Shown piece after piece: positions 1-6,756 of a DNA stretch of 21,593 nucleotides. The position numbers and the translations under genes were made by a program. This stretch comes from Thiosulfativibrio sp964601165 (GTDB taxonomy: Bacteria; Pseudomonadota; Gammaproteobacteria; Thiomicrospirales; Thiomicrospiraceae). The stretch's first letter is position 1; every line of letters starts with the position of its first letter. The notes beneath the pieces were generated by a model. It was not told where the DNA came from. It worked only from the letters and a program-made list of their open reading frames with translations, and searched no databases. The stretch covers positions 1 through 21,593 of the forward strand of contig CAZRMK010000026.1 of assembly GCA_964601165.1 (NCBI GenBank), written 5' to 3'.

Positions 1-175
1 GCTAGCTATTACGACGCATTTAACGAAACTTGTAGCACATTTTTTCTCAGTAAAACTCTAATCGCGATTATTAAGCTCTTCCTTATGATAGTATTGAAAG
101 TATGGGATTGAGATTATTTTTATTCATGCGAAAATCTCAAATATAAAAAATTATACCAAATTCAAAGGAACAACA
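1..175. other. Non-coding leader of the window, no gene seen
   Basis: I see no convincing reading frame here. The first ten bases, GCTAGCTATT, match the exact centre of the palindromic MITEs found later in the window (2541-2701 and 6036-6195), but the bases that follow match only loosely, so this may or may not be half of another element cut by the window edge. GAGATT (110-115) and AATCTC (133-138) could form a weak stem. The promoter of the following gene presumably lies here, but no -35/-10 pair stands out. Confidence 0.4.
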
Positions 176-589
176 ATGAGCGAAAATAAAATGTTAGCCG
201 CCTATCGTCATTTATTAAATACTGCCAAAAACTTTGCCCATAAAACAGAGAAAGTGACTTGGGAAGCATTGCAACATGCTGTTGAGAATGCCGAACAAAA
301 AACAACTGCACTAGAGATTCTAACTGAACAAGAAATATCACAAGTACAACAAGACTTAAAAGCAGATTTAGAACAAACAGCAGGATATCTAACAGACTTT
401 GAACAAGAAGCTGCAGACTTCATTCAAATGGAATGGCATACTCTTGAAGATTTTTTAATCCGTAAGTCTGAAGAGCTTGCTGACCCAACTGACATCATGA
501 TACTAAAAATACGTTTAATGGCAGCTATGGAAAAACCAACCCCAGATAACGACTGGTCGTCCTCTTTCAAGGATCCTCTAATTAAGTAG
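176..589 (+). CDS. DUF1451/YbeL-like small cytoplasmic protein, zinc ribbon missing
   Basis: A 137-residue, strongly helical, acidic protein. The N-terminal block (AYRHLLNTAKN, then a W-x-A-L-Q-H-A-x-E-N-A pattern, then a glutamate-rich helix ending in a tryptophan-containing segment) follows the layout of the DUF1451 family, to which E. coli YbeL belongs. Family members commonly end in a CxxC zinc ribbon; this protein has no cysteine at all and ends in a short polar tail, so it is a ribbon-less variant. The function of the family is not known to me. The start is supported by AAAGGA (164-169) seven bases before ATG. It is convergent with dbpA. Family assignment rests on pattern resemblance only. 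Confidence 0.65.
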   Translation: MSENKMLAAYRHLLNTAKNFAHKTEKVTWEALQHAVENAEQKTTALEILTEQEISQVQQDLKADLEQTAGYLTDFEQEAADFIQMEWHTLEDFLIRKSEELADPTDIMILKIRLMAAMEKPTPDNDWSSSFKDPLIK

Positions 590-613
590 CCCTAAATCAC
601 AGAGAAAATTCAC

Positions 614-667
614 CTAGTGCAGTCTGTTGAACAGGTTGCACCTAAATCCTGCAAGTGCTTGCACTAG
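614..667. repeat. Inverted repeat between convergent genes, with one arm of the CCTAAATCCTGCAA repeat
   Basis: CTAGTGCA (614-621) is exactly complementary to TGCACTAG (660-667), which overlaps the dbpA stop codon. Inside lie a small stem CTGT-tga-ACAG and the sequence CCTAAATCCTGCAAGTG (641-657), shared with the palindromes at 2830-2895 and 20391-20447. It sits in the 74-bp gap of two convergent genes and may help end both transcripts, although there is no clear U-run. It is probably a degenerate copy of the same repeat family. Confidence 0.6.
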
Positions 668-2046
668 ACCAATCGACCTACTTTAAATTTGCGACCTTTA
701 ATTTTACCTTGGTTTAAGCGAGTTACCACTTGGCGTGCATAATCAGCCTCTATGGCTACATAGGTTGAATGTTCCACCACGTCTATCTTACCAACATGTT
801 TTCCTGCAACCCCAGCCGCCCCTGTAATCGCTCCCAAAACATCGCCACGGCGTACCTTTTCTTTACGACCTCCAGAAATATACAAGGTAACATATTGAGG
901 CTTTACTTGATTACCACGAACATTCGGCACTAGATCAATCGACTCATAAAATAAAGCATGGCCTTGTTTTTCACCTAACTGAGAAAGTTTATAACTTTCT
1001 TTTTCAGTAAATAACGTAATTGCAACCCCCTCTTTTCCAGCCCTTCCAGTACGACCAATACGGTGCACATAAGTATCCATATCTCTCGGCAATTCATAAT
1101 TAATTACTACCGGTAGATTTTCAATATCTAACCCTCTAGCTGCCACATCCGTTGCCACTAAAAAATTAGCACTCTGATGCTTAAACCGAATCAAGACCTG
1201 CTCTCGTTCACGCTGTTCCATATCGCCATGCAATGCAACTACACTAAAGTTTTTATCTGTTAAAAACTGACCAACCTCTTGCACTAACTTTTTAGTGTTA
1301 CAAAAAATCATCGCCTGTTCAAACTGATTGGATGTCAATGTTTTTGCCAAGCCTGATAATTTTTCTTTATGGTGACAGATATAAAACTGCTGATCAATTG
1401 TTTCCATATCATGATGGGATTCAACCGCAACCTCTATTGGATTTTTTTGAAATCGGCGACTTAAATATGCAATATCATCAGGAAAAGTAGCTGAGAACAA
1501 TAGTGTTTGACGTTGAGAAGAAGTAAATCCAATAATTTTAATTATCTCATCTTTAAAGCCCATTTCTAACATTCTATCAGCTTCATCCAGCACCAAAGTA
1601 TCCACGCCACTTAAATCTAATAACTGCTTTTCTATCAAATCATTTAAGCGTCCCGGCGTGCCTACTACAACATGGGCACCATACTCTAATGAAGCAACTT
1701 GTGGTCTTATAGAGGTTCCACCCGTTAAAATAATAATTTTTAAATTAGGTTGATACCTTGCTAAACGCCTTAACTCTCCTGCTACCTGATGGCTTAATTC
1801 TCGGGTTGGGCAAATCACTAAACCTTGAACATTAAAGTCTTTAGGATTAATTTTATTCAACAGCGGAATCCCGAAAGCAGCCGTTTTGCCACTGCCTGTT
1901 TTAGCTTGAGCAATGAGGTCTTGACCACCTAATGCCAAAGGCAAAGCAGATTCTTGAATTTCGGTCATGGTTTCATAACCCAAATCGACCAAATTTTTAA
2001 GTTGTTCAGCCGATAACTCAAGCTGTTTAAAATTAGTATCAGACAT
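664..2046 (-). CDS. dbpA: ATP-dependent RNA helicase DbpA
   Basis: A DEAD-box helicase of 460 residues (E. coli DbpA has 457). Visible motifs in order: the Q-motif near residues 8-32, AKTGSGKT (48-55), PTREL (80-84), DEAD (154-157), SAT (185-187) and HRIGRTGR near residue 330. The last about 75 residues carry the DbpA-type RNA-binding domain (ISGGRKEKVRRGDVLGAI, then a KIKGRKFKV end), which in the family targets the helicase to hairpin 92 of 23S rRNA during 50S assembly. That domain is why I call it DbpA rather than a generic DEAD-box protein. An in-frame GTG at 2055 is also possible, but ATG 2046 gives the usual MSD-type N-terminus. It lies 17 bases downstream of the DUF3010 gene on the same strand and is probably cotranscribed with it. 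Confidence 0.93.
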   Translation of the reverse strand: MSDTNFKQLELSAEQLKNLVDLGYETMTEIQESALPLALGGQDLIAQAKTGSGKTAAFGIPLLNKINPKDFNVQGLVICPTRELSHQVAGELRRLARYQPNLKIIILTGGTSIRPQVASLEYGAHVVVGTPGRLNDLIEKQLLDLSGVDTLVLDEADRMLEMGFKDEIIKIIGFTSSQRQTLLFSATFPDDIAYLSRRFQKNPIEVAVESHHDMETIDQQFYICHHKEKLSGLAKTLTSNQFEQAMIFCNTKKLVQEVGQFLTDKNFSVVALHGDMEQREREQVLIRFKHQSANFLVATDVAARGLDIENLPVVINYELPRDMDTYVHRIGRTGRAGKEGVAITLFTEKESYKLSQLGEKQGHALFYESIDLVPNVRGNQVKPQYVTLYISGGRKEKVRRGDVLGAITGAAGVAGKHVGKIDVVEHSTYVAIEADYARQVVTRLNQGKIKGRKFKVGRLV

Positions 2047-2063
2047 TTCTATCACTCATATTT

Positions 2064-2495
2064 TTACCACTCGTATCGACTAGCAAGATAGCTGAAAGCA
2101 ATCGTGAAAGCGGTTTCTTGAAACTTTTTCAAGCCTGTTTCTGCAAAACTAATTGGCATAGGATAATGTTTTAAAGCCGCTTTTTGATCTGCTGGAGACA
2201 TCAAAGACACACTAAAATCCATCAACTGTAAAGTAGCCTCTAATTTAAACCCATTAGCCCCCCCTGCAAACTTACCTTTTTTCATCCTCTCACGAATAAC
2301 TATATGTTCAACTTTATAATCTTCAACTAATTTAATAATCGTTTTTTGAAAATATTTAAGATCATCCGCCTTATCAGGATTTTCACATTTAATGCGTGTA
2401 ACACGACAATCAGGAAGATGAAACATCTCTCCCTCCATCATTAATAAACTAATAATAGCTTCATTTCCCGCCACTTCAATACCACATACTCGCAT
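2064..2495 (-). CDS. DUF3010 family protein
   Basis: A 143-residue protein beginning MRVCGIEVAGNEAIISLL, with a following DCRVTRIKCENP segment and an IVIRERMKKGKFAGG stretch, which fit the DUF3010 family of gammaproteobacteria. The alternating-strand N-terminus with an early glutamate, a mid-chain IVIRER strand and a C-terminal helix looks like an RNase H/RuvC-like fold, but no catalytic role is established that I know of. GGAG stands nine bases before the ATG. It is the first gene of a likely two-gene unit with dbpA, a pairing that hints at RNA metabolism (inference). Upstream, within about 40 bases, begins a MITE. Confidence 0.8.
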   Translation of the reverse strand: MRVCGIEVAGNEAIISLLMMEGEMFHLPDCRVTRIKCENPDKADDLKYFQKTIIKLVEDYKVEHIVIRERMKKGKFAGGANGFKLEATLQLMDFSVSLMSPADQKAALKHYPMPISFAETGLKKFQETAFTIAFSYLASRYEW

Positions 2496-2539
2496 CTACA
2501 TTTCTCCAAAATACTTTAAATTAGGTAAGACCTTTACTA

Positions 2540-2702
2540 TGAGACCCTTACATAATTAAAGTGCAGTTTATGAAACACATAAAACAGCACCTTTTCTACC
2601 TAAAAACTCGTCAAATAGCTAGCTATTATCCTCATTTTTGAGGTAAAAAATGCACTATTTTCTGCATTCCCTAAACCGCACTTTAATTATGTAAGGGTCT
2701 CA
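2540..2702. mobile_element. MITE copy 1 (palindromic, TA target duplication)
   Basis: A non-coding element whose ends GAGACCCTTACATAATTAAA (2541-2560) and its reverse complement (2682-2701) are identical for at least 24 bp. With one more complementary base pair on each side it is flanked by TA (2538-2539 and 2703-2704), the target duplication typical of IS630/Tc1-mariner elements. The whole 163 bp is one imperfect palindrome centred on AATAGCTAGCTATT, so either strand can fold into a long hairpin. Closely related copies lie at 6036-6195 and 13772-13888. No transposase is encoded, so mobilisation would have to be in trans. Confidence 0.85.
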
Positions 2703-2763
2703 TATGAAAGAACTCAATAAAAGTTAATTCTCGCATTAATAACGCCACACGTCACATAAAAAT

Positions 2764-2802
2764 TTGACTTCACCTTACAATCTGTATATTGTATGTATAT
2801 AC
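2764..2802 (+). promoter_or_regulatory. Candidate promoter with an overlapping GTATAT/ATATAC operator-like repeat
   Basis: TTGACT (2764-2769) is followed after 17 bases by TATTGT (2787-2792), or after 15 bases by the alternative TATATT. The -10 region overlaps an inverted repeat, GTATAT (2784-2789) and ATATAC (2797-2802), spaced by seven bases. It lies about 150 bp before the ribbon-helix-helix gene at 2956, with a perfect palindrome in between, so the transcript would carry a hairpin leader. A small DNA-binding protein repressing its own promoter here is plausible but is inference. Confidence 0.4.
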
Positions 2803-2829
2803 AAAGTATATCCATTGCATTACATAATA

Positions 2830-2895
2830 CCTAAATCCTGCAAATGATTGTGCACATATGGCGTAAGATGTGCACAATCATTTGCAGGATTTAGG
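2830..2895. repeat. Perfect 28-bp palindrome of the CCTAAATCCTGCAA family
   Basis: The left arm (2830-2857, starting CCTAAATCCTGCAAATG) and right arm (2868-2895, ending CATTTGCAGGATTTAGG) are exact reverse complements over 28 bp, with a 10-base loop. The same arm sequence recurs, less perfectly, at 641-657 and at 20391-20447. Its lack of mismatches suggests recent origin or selection on the fold. It could be a REP/BIME-type repeat, a non-autonomous hairpin element, or a strong RNA structure in the leader of the next gene. There is no T-run, so it is not a classical terminator. Confidence 0.85.
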
Positions 2896-2955
2896 CAATA
2901 GCCTTTGATATCAGTAAACAAGCCTAATTGAATGTTTTTTCACGAAAGGATTAAT

Positions 2956-3144
2956 ATGACTGAAAAAAAAATGCGTAAAAAATTAGGTAAAAAAGACAGC
3001 CAGCTTGTGATCCGCATTAACGGTCAAGAGCGAGATGAATTTGTTTTACTTTGTGAAGAATTAGATACCAGTGCTTCTCGTGAGATAAGACGGTTTATTC
3101 GAAGATTTTTGAGTAAACATAAAACTGACGATCAGCAGCAATAA
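2956..3144 (+). CDS. Small ribbon-helix-helix (CopG/Arc-type) DNA-binding protein
   Basis: A 62-residue basic protein. Residues about 17-24 (QLVIRING) look like the DNA-contacting beta strand of a ribbon-helix-helix fold, followed by a helix (ERDEFVLLCEEL), a turn (DTSA) and a second helix (SREIRRFIRRFLSKH). The N-terminus is a lysine-rich arm. I chose ATG 2956 because AAAGGA (2945-2950) is five bases upstream; an in-frame ATG at 2932 lacks this. No toxin or plasmid partner gene follows, so an antitoxin role has no support in the window. It is flanked by palindromes on both sides and stands alone, so it may regulate itself from the GTATAT/ATATAC site upstream (inference). Confidence 0.65.
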   Translation: MTEKKMRKKLGKKDSQLVIRINGQERDEFVLLCEELDTSASREIRRFIRRFLSKHKTDDQQQ

Positions 3145-3150
3145 GTTATT

Positions 3151-3186
3151 CGCCGATATTCGGTGTTTTATCGTGCAATTATGCAC
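3151..3186 (+). terminator. Hairpin pair after the RHH gene, terminator-like
   Basis: CGCCGA (3151-3156) pairs with TCGGTG (3160-3165) around a three-base loop and is followed by TTTTA, seven bases after the RHH stop codon. A second stem, GTGCA (3173-3177) and TGCAC (3182-3186), follows at once. The first is short with one G-U pair and a short U-run, so it is a weak intrinsic terminator candidate. Confidence 0.4.
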
Positions 3187-3190
3187 ACAA

Positions 3191-3353
3191 TCCTGAATCC
3201 GTGACTTCAATGCGGATAACAGAGCCCAAGATATTGGTTTAGCACGGGATTTTAAAAATCTTATCTTCACCATTAGGTTAAGCGGGTATTTTTTAAACCC
3301 GTGATGAATCAATAGCTTGTGCCCTGTGCCGTAGTGAAGCCACGGATTCAGGA
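3191..3353. repeat. Imperfect 25-bp inverted repeat enclosing a structured 113-bp segment
   Basis: The left arm (3191-3215, TCCTGAATCCGTGACTTC...) and right arm (3329-3353, ending GAAGCCACGGATTCAGGA) are complementary at 22 of 25 positions. The enclosed sequence can form alternative stems: CACGGG (3243-3248) with CCCGTG (3298-3303), or CGGGT (3283-3287) with ACCCG (3297-3301). The element ends 23 bases before the Lys-rich small ORF, so it is either a repeat element beside that gene or its structured RNA leader. A related arm sequence appears at 6208-6245 around the ybeY stop. Confidence 0.6.
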
Positions 3354-3376
3354 TCATATCAATCAGGAGAGTCAAC

Positions 3377-3493
3377 ATGGCTAAAGCTACCAAGAAGTCA
3401 ATTGCAAAAGAAATCAAATCAAGAAAAGCTAAGGTTGCAAAACAAGAAGCTAAAATCAAAGGTTTGAAAAAAGCAGCTAAAAAAGCAAAATAA
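3377..3493 (+). CDS. 38-residue lysine-rich basic small protein
   Basis: The ORF encodes 38 residues, of which 15 are lysine and one arginine, with alanine, glutamate and isoleucine between them. It would form a continuous amphipathic, highly positive helix ending in KKAAKKAK, similar in character to histone H1-like tails or nucleic-acid-binding peptides. It is supported by AGGAGA (3365-3370) six bases before ATG and by a strong terminator 20 bases after the stop, so it looks like a deliberate transcription and translation unit. No family is recognised. It is too short for many gene callers. Possible roles are binding of DNA, RNA or ribosomes (inference). Confidence 0.65.
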   Translation: MAKATKKSIAKEIKSRKAKVAKQEAKIKGLKKAAKKAK

Positions 3494-3513
3494 TTACCTG
3501 CTATAGCTAAACT

Positions 3514-3555
3514 AAAAAGGCCTTACTTTGTAAAAAAAGATAAGGCTTTTTTTAA
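3514..3555. terminator. Bidirectional rho-independent terminator
   Basis: AAAAAGGCCTTA (3514-3525) pairs with TAAGGCTTTTTTT (3541-3553), leaving one bulged G. It has A-runs before and T-runs after, so it reads as a terminator on both strands. It ends the small Lys-rich gene (plus) and overlaps the lnt stop codon at 3552-3554 (minus). Confidence 0.85.
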
Positions 3556-5108
3556 TTCTTCGCATCAATCTTATCAAAATCAAATCGTTTAACCAAAGCA
3601 AACCCAAAAACCAAACTTAGCATAAATAATATCGGTAAATGCTTCCATTCTGCAAAAAAGGTTAGTCCTTCATAAGGCTGAATTTCTCCCCTTAAAACTC
3701 CTTCTTCATAAGCTGGAATCTCGTACTTGATCTTGCCATTTATGTCAACAATAGCGGTATAGCCTGTATTAGTCGCTCTTGCAATTTCTCGACCTAATTC
3801 TACCGCACGCATTTGAACATCTTGTAGTTGCTGAGCTGGCTGTAGAGTATGTGCGAACCAAGCATCATTGCTCACGGTTACTAAAAATTTTGCCCTTGGC
3901 AAACTCAAAGCGATCTCTTCACCAAAAGCCATTTCATAACAAATAGACAAGCCAACTTCATAGTCTCCTAAACTCATCACTCTTGATTCTGGCGTTCCTT
4001 CTCCGGGAGTAAAAGAAGAAAAAGGCAAATCAAAAAAAGTACTTATCTTATTAAATAACTTGGGAAAAGGAAAATACTCACTGAATGGCACTAAGCGAGA
4101 TTTACGATATTCTTGTATAGGATTACGAATATTAACAATCGCATTATAGTAATGGTTGTTATCGATATCTCTGGTAATTACCCCCACCAAAACATCGGCT
4201 TCAAAATACCGTGCTTCTTTTAAAAAAGTCCTTAACGCTCCTTTTTGCACCCTATCAAAATAACTTGGAATGGCAGTTTCTGGCCATACAATTAAATCAG
4301 CATCTAAATTTTGCTTGGTAAAATTTACATAAGTATTTAAAGTAGGCAAAAATACTTCAGGCCTCCATTTTTGATCTTGCGAAATATTACCTTGCAATAA
4401 AGCTACACTAACAGGACTGCTTATAGGAGTTACCCACACTATTTGCTTTAAACCAAGCCCTAATGTCCAAATTACTGTTAAAGACATGCCGACAACAAGC
4501 CAGGACTTTTTTGTAAACTTTTTTGTAATAAGCCACACTATAATGGCAGACGTTAAAGCAACAGCCCAGCTCACCCCCAGAACTCCTAAAACAGGAGCAT
4601 AACCTGCTAGCCAAGTATGCACATGAGACGTGCCGATTAGTAAAAAAGGGAAGCCCCCAAACAGAGTAGATCGTAGCCATTCTAAAAGAACCCAGATGGC
4701 AGGAAAAAGCAAAATAAGAGTTAAACTAGAGGCATGCTTTGCATAAAAATAACGCGCCACTAAACCTACTAAACCGACAAAAATAGCAAGCAAAGTAATA
4801 AAAACAAAAGTGGCTAATAAGGCTGCTAACAAAGGAACATTAGAGTAGATATACAGGCTAGACATCAACCAACTCGTCCCTACCCCAAACATTCCTAGCC
4901 CAAACCAAAAACCTGTTTTAAAGCCATTAAACAGTGAATCAGATTGCATCAAAAACCAAAATAAACCAGCAAGCGAAATTATTGCCGCAGGAGCAATTGC
5001 TATTGGCTCAAATGAGGCAACAGCTAAGGCACCAAAACCCATCGTCATTAAAACTTTAATATTAGGTTTGAAGAGAGGAAATATACCTAAAAAAAACCGT
5101 TTAAACAT
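3552..5108 (-). CDS. lnt: Apolipoprotein N-acyltransferase
   Basis: An inner-membrane enzyme that adds the third acyl chain to the N-terminal cysteine of lipoproteins before Lol export. At 518 residues it matches the family length (E. coli 512). About six to seven hydrophobic segments fill residues 15-225, and a nitrilase-type domain follows from about 232. The catalytic triad can be placed: Glu277 in VWPETAIPS, Lys336 in YRKSRLVPFSEYFPF and Cys390 in LSICYEMAFG. A last membrane helix is near residues 490-510. AAAGGA sits seven bases before ATG. It is 26 bases downstream of corC, the usual ybeX-lnt order, and closes this operon. Confidence 0.95.
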   Translation of the reverse strand: MFKRFFLGIFPLFKPNIKVLMTMGFGALAVASFEPIAIAPAAIISLAGLFWFLMQSDSLFNGFKTGFWFGLGMFGVGTSWLMSSLYIYSNVPLLAALLATFVFITLLAIFVGLVGLVARYFYAKHASSLTLILLFPAIWVLLEWLRSTLFGGFPFLLIGTSHVHTWLAGYAPVLGVLGVSWAVALTSAIIVWLITKKFTKKSWLVVGMSLTVIWTLGLGLKQIVWVTPISSPVSVALLQGNISQDQKWRPEVFLPTLNTYVNFTKQNLDADLIVWPETAIPSYFDRVQKGALRTFLKEARYFEADVLVGVITRDIDNNHYYNAIVNIRNPIQEYRKSRLVPFSEYFPFPKLFNKISTFFDLPFSSFTPGEGTPESRVMSLGDYEVGLSICYEMAFGEEIALSLPRAKFLVTVSNDAWFAHTLQPAQQLQDVQMRAVELGREIARATNTGYTAIVDINGKIKYEIPAYEEGVLRGEIQPYEGLTFFAEWKHLPILFMLSLVFGFALVKRFDFDKIDAKN

Positions 5109-5134
5109 TAAATAGTCCTTTGATTAATAAAACG

Positions 5135-6007
5135 CTAATTTAAGACCTTTTCAATTGATTCTGGTCTGGTATTTTCTGGGAAAGCAACTTTAAGGCAGTC
5201 TACTCGTCGTTGATCCGATTTAAGGACTTCAAAAACTAAGCCTTCCATTTCAAATACTTCATTTTTTTCTGGGATACGCCCTAAAAACTGACTAACCACT
5301 CCACCAATGGTTTCGACCTGATCATTTTTAACGCAAATTTTAAAAAACTTATTAAAATCTTCTACTGGTGTAGTAGCTTCTACGGCATAACCACCTTGAA
5401 CATGCTTTTGAATGTTTTCTGTTTCATTGGTATCGTGCTCATCAGAAATATCGCCTACAATCTCTTCCAAAACATCTTCAATCGTAATTAAACCAGACAA
5501 TTCACCATATTCATCCACCACAATCGCCATATGATTCCTACCTAATTTAAACTCGCGCAACAAAACATTCAAGCGCTTACTTTCAGGCACAATAATTGCA
5601 GGGTGATATAGAACATCTAAATCTTCTTTAGAGGATAACTGTTTATTTACTACCGCTTTTAAAACGTCTTTGGCTAACAAAACTCCCTTAACAGAGTTTG
5701 CTTCTCCTTCTGTAGAAATAACGGGGTAACGAGAGTGGGAAGCTTCTAACATCACTGTTAAAATTTCATTTAAAGAAGCAGAATCATCAACGCTGGTCAT
5801 TTTATTGCGAGGAATCATCGCATCACGAACCCGCATTTCTGATACTCCCAAAACACCTTCAATCATAAACAAGGCATCAGCATCAATAAGATTTTGTTCT
5901 TTAAACTCTTTAAGTAATTCTGATAATTGGGTTAGGTGATCTGTTTTATTTGAAAAAAGATCCCTTAGTTTCTCTAGCCAGTTTCCCGACCGCCTATCAT
6001 CGCTCAT
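5135..6007 (-). CDS. corC: CorC/YbeX family CBS-domain protein
   Basis: A 290-residue soluble protein, close to E. coli YbeX/CorC (292). Residues about 63-125 (MIPRNKMTSVD...) and 130-187 form the CBS pair, and a CorC_HlyC domain follows (about 205-285, with IGGVVSQFLGRIPEKNEVFEMEGLVFEVL). The family has been linked to Mg/Co efflux and to ribosome maturation together with YbeY. I start at ATG 6007 (MSDDRRSGNW). The reading frame stays open upstream to 6109, but those 34 codons are inside the MITE and are surely not protein. An AGGAAA stands about 13 bases upstream, a rather wide spacing. The MITE separates it from ybeY by 230 bp, so its supply from the ybeZY transcript may be altered. Confidence 0.92.
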   Translation of the reverse strand: MSDDRRSGNWLEKLRDLFSNKTDHLTQLSELLKEFKEQNLIDADALFMIEGVLGVSEMRVRDAMIPRNKMTSVDDSASLNEILTVMLEASHSRYPVISTEGEANSVKGVLLAKDVLKAVVNKQLSSKEDLDVLYHPAIIVPESKRLNVLLREFKLGRNHMAIVVDEYGELSGLITIEDVLEEIVGDISDEHDTNETENIQKHVQGGYAVEATTPVEDFNKFFKICVKNDQVETIGGVVSQFLGRIPEKNEVFEMEGLVFEVLKSDQRRVDCLKVAFPENTRPESIEKVLN

Positions 6008-6035
6008 TATTAAGGTCTTTCCTGTGTTGTTAATA

Positions 6036-6195
6036 GAGACCTTTACATAATTAAAGCGCAGTTTATGAAACGCATAAAACAGTACCTTTTCTACCCAAAA
6101 ACTCGTCAAATAGCTAGCTATTCTCCTTCTTTTTGGGCAAAAAATGCACTATTTTCTGCATTCCCTAGACAACACTTTAATTATGCAAAGGTCTC
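6036..6195. mobile_element. MITE copy 2, inserted between ybeY and corC
   Basis: A 160-bp element with ends GAGACCTTTACATAATTAAA (6036-6055) and TTTAATTATGCAAAGGTCTC (6176-6195), flanked exactly by TA on both sides (6034-6035 and 6196-6197). It is the same family as 2540-2702 across its whole length, including the central AATAGCTAGCTATT. It lies inside the conserved ybeZ-ybeY-ybeX-lnt gene order with all genes still colinear. A transcript running through it would form a long hairpin just before the corC ribosome site. Confidence 0.88.
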
Positions 6196-6207
6196 TAGTA
6201 TTTTTCT

Positions 6208-6245
6208 AAATCCGTGACTTTTCACTACGTCACAGACTCAGGATT
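6208..6245. repeat. Short hairpin repeat at the ybeY 3' end
   Basis: AAATCC-GTGAC (6208-6217) can pair with GTCAC (6229-6233) and GGATTT (6241-6246), with a seven-base interruption. The motif TCCGTGACTT and the CACTACG that follows match the arms of the inverted repeat at 3191-3353, so this is probably a collapsed copy of that family. It overlaps the ybeY stop codon (6238-6240), so the last residues of YbeY are read from repeat sequence. There is no clean T-run. Confidence 0.5.
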
Positions 6246-6732
6246 TTTCTAAGGGATTCGGATTATACAAATAAGGATCTGGGTAGCCTAGTCCCTGTAA
6301 AATTTCTATCTCTAAAGCTTCCATCTCTTCAGATTCTATCCCTTTTGCATGATCATAACCCTGTAAATGCAAAGTTCCATGCACAATCATATGTGCCCAA
6401 TGGGCTTCTGCGGTTTTATTTTGCTCTAGTGCCTCACGCTCTATAACTGGTGCACAAACTGCCAAGTCACCTAAATATGGTAAAGCTTCTCCTAAATCTT
6501 CTAGAGCAGGTGGGTTTTCAAATGAAAATGACAAAACATTGGTTGGTTTATCAACACCACGATATTCTCGATTAAGGGTTTGGCTTTCTTCTTCACCAAT
6601 AATTCGAATCGTCAGCTCTGTTTCCATTTTTCCTTGTTCGCCTACCAATGAAGCCAACACCCAAGACCGACATTGCTCTACAGTTGGTAAAGTTTGTTCT
6701 TCAACTGCCCATTGCAACTCAACATAAAGCAT
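6238..6732 (-). CDS. ybeY: Endoribonuclease YbeY
   Basis: A 164-residue metal-dependent RNase of 16S rRNA 3'-end maturation and ribosome quality control. The signature H-x3-H-x5-H is present as HGTLHLQGYDH with His118, His122 and His128 as zinc ligands. The conserved DKPTNVLSFSF stretch lies at 61-71 and LGDLAVC at 88-93. The start has a near-ideal AGGAGG site shortly before ATG. Only 24 bases separate it from phoH, which encodes its usual partner in the operon. The C-terminal tail runs into a repeat arm, so the last few residues may be lineage specific. Confidence 0.94.
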   Translation of the reverse strand: MLYVELQWAVEEQTLPTVEQCRSWVLASLVGEQGKMETELTIRIIGEEESQTLNREYRGVDKPTNVLSFSFENPPALEDLGEALPYLGDLAVCAPVIEREALEQNKTAEAHWAHMIVHGTLHLQGYDHAKGIESEEMEALEIEILQGLGYPDPYLYNPNPLEKS

Positions 6733-6756
6733 AACCCTCTCCTCCTTACGAGACTT

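Noticed and set aside
1..30. Half of another MITE at the window edge
   Set aside because: Only the ten-base centre GCTAGCTATT matches well; no terminal repeat follows, so the evidence is too thin.
2956..3144. Toxin-antitoxin module built on the RHH protein
   Set aside because: No toxin-type ORF is adjacent on the same strand; the next ORF is a Lys-rich peptide 230 bp away behind terminator-like stems.
2830..3353. CRISPR array
   Set aside because: The repeats are inverted, not directly repeated with unique spacers of even length, and no cas genes are present.
3061..3459. Minus-strand ORF of 132 codons
   Set aside because: It runs antisense to the RHH gene, the inverted repeat and the Lys-rich ORF; no ribosome site or recognisable domain.
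6008..6109. N-terminal extension of CorC by 34 codons
   Set aside because: Encoded by MITE sequence; CorC homology begins at MSDDRR, and the shorter form matches the family length.
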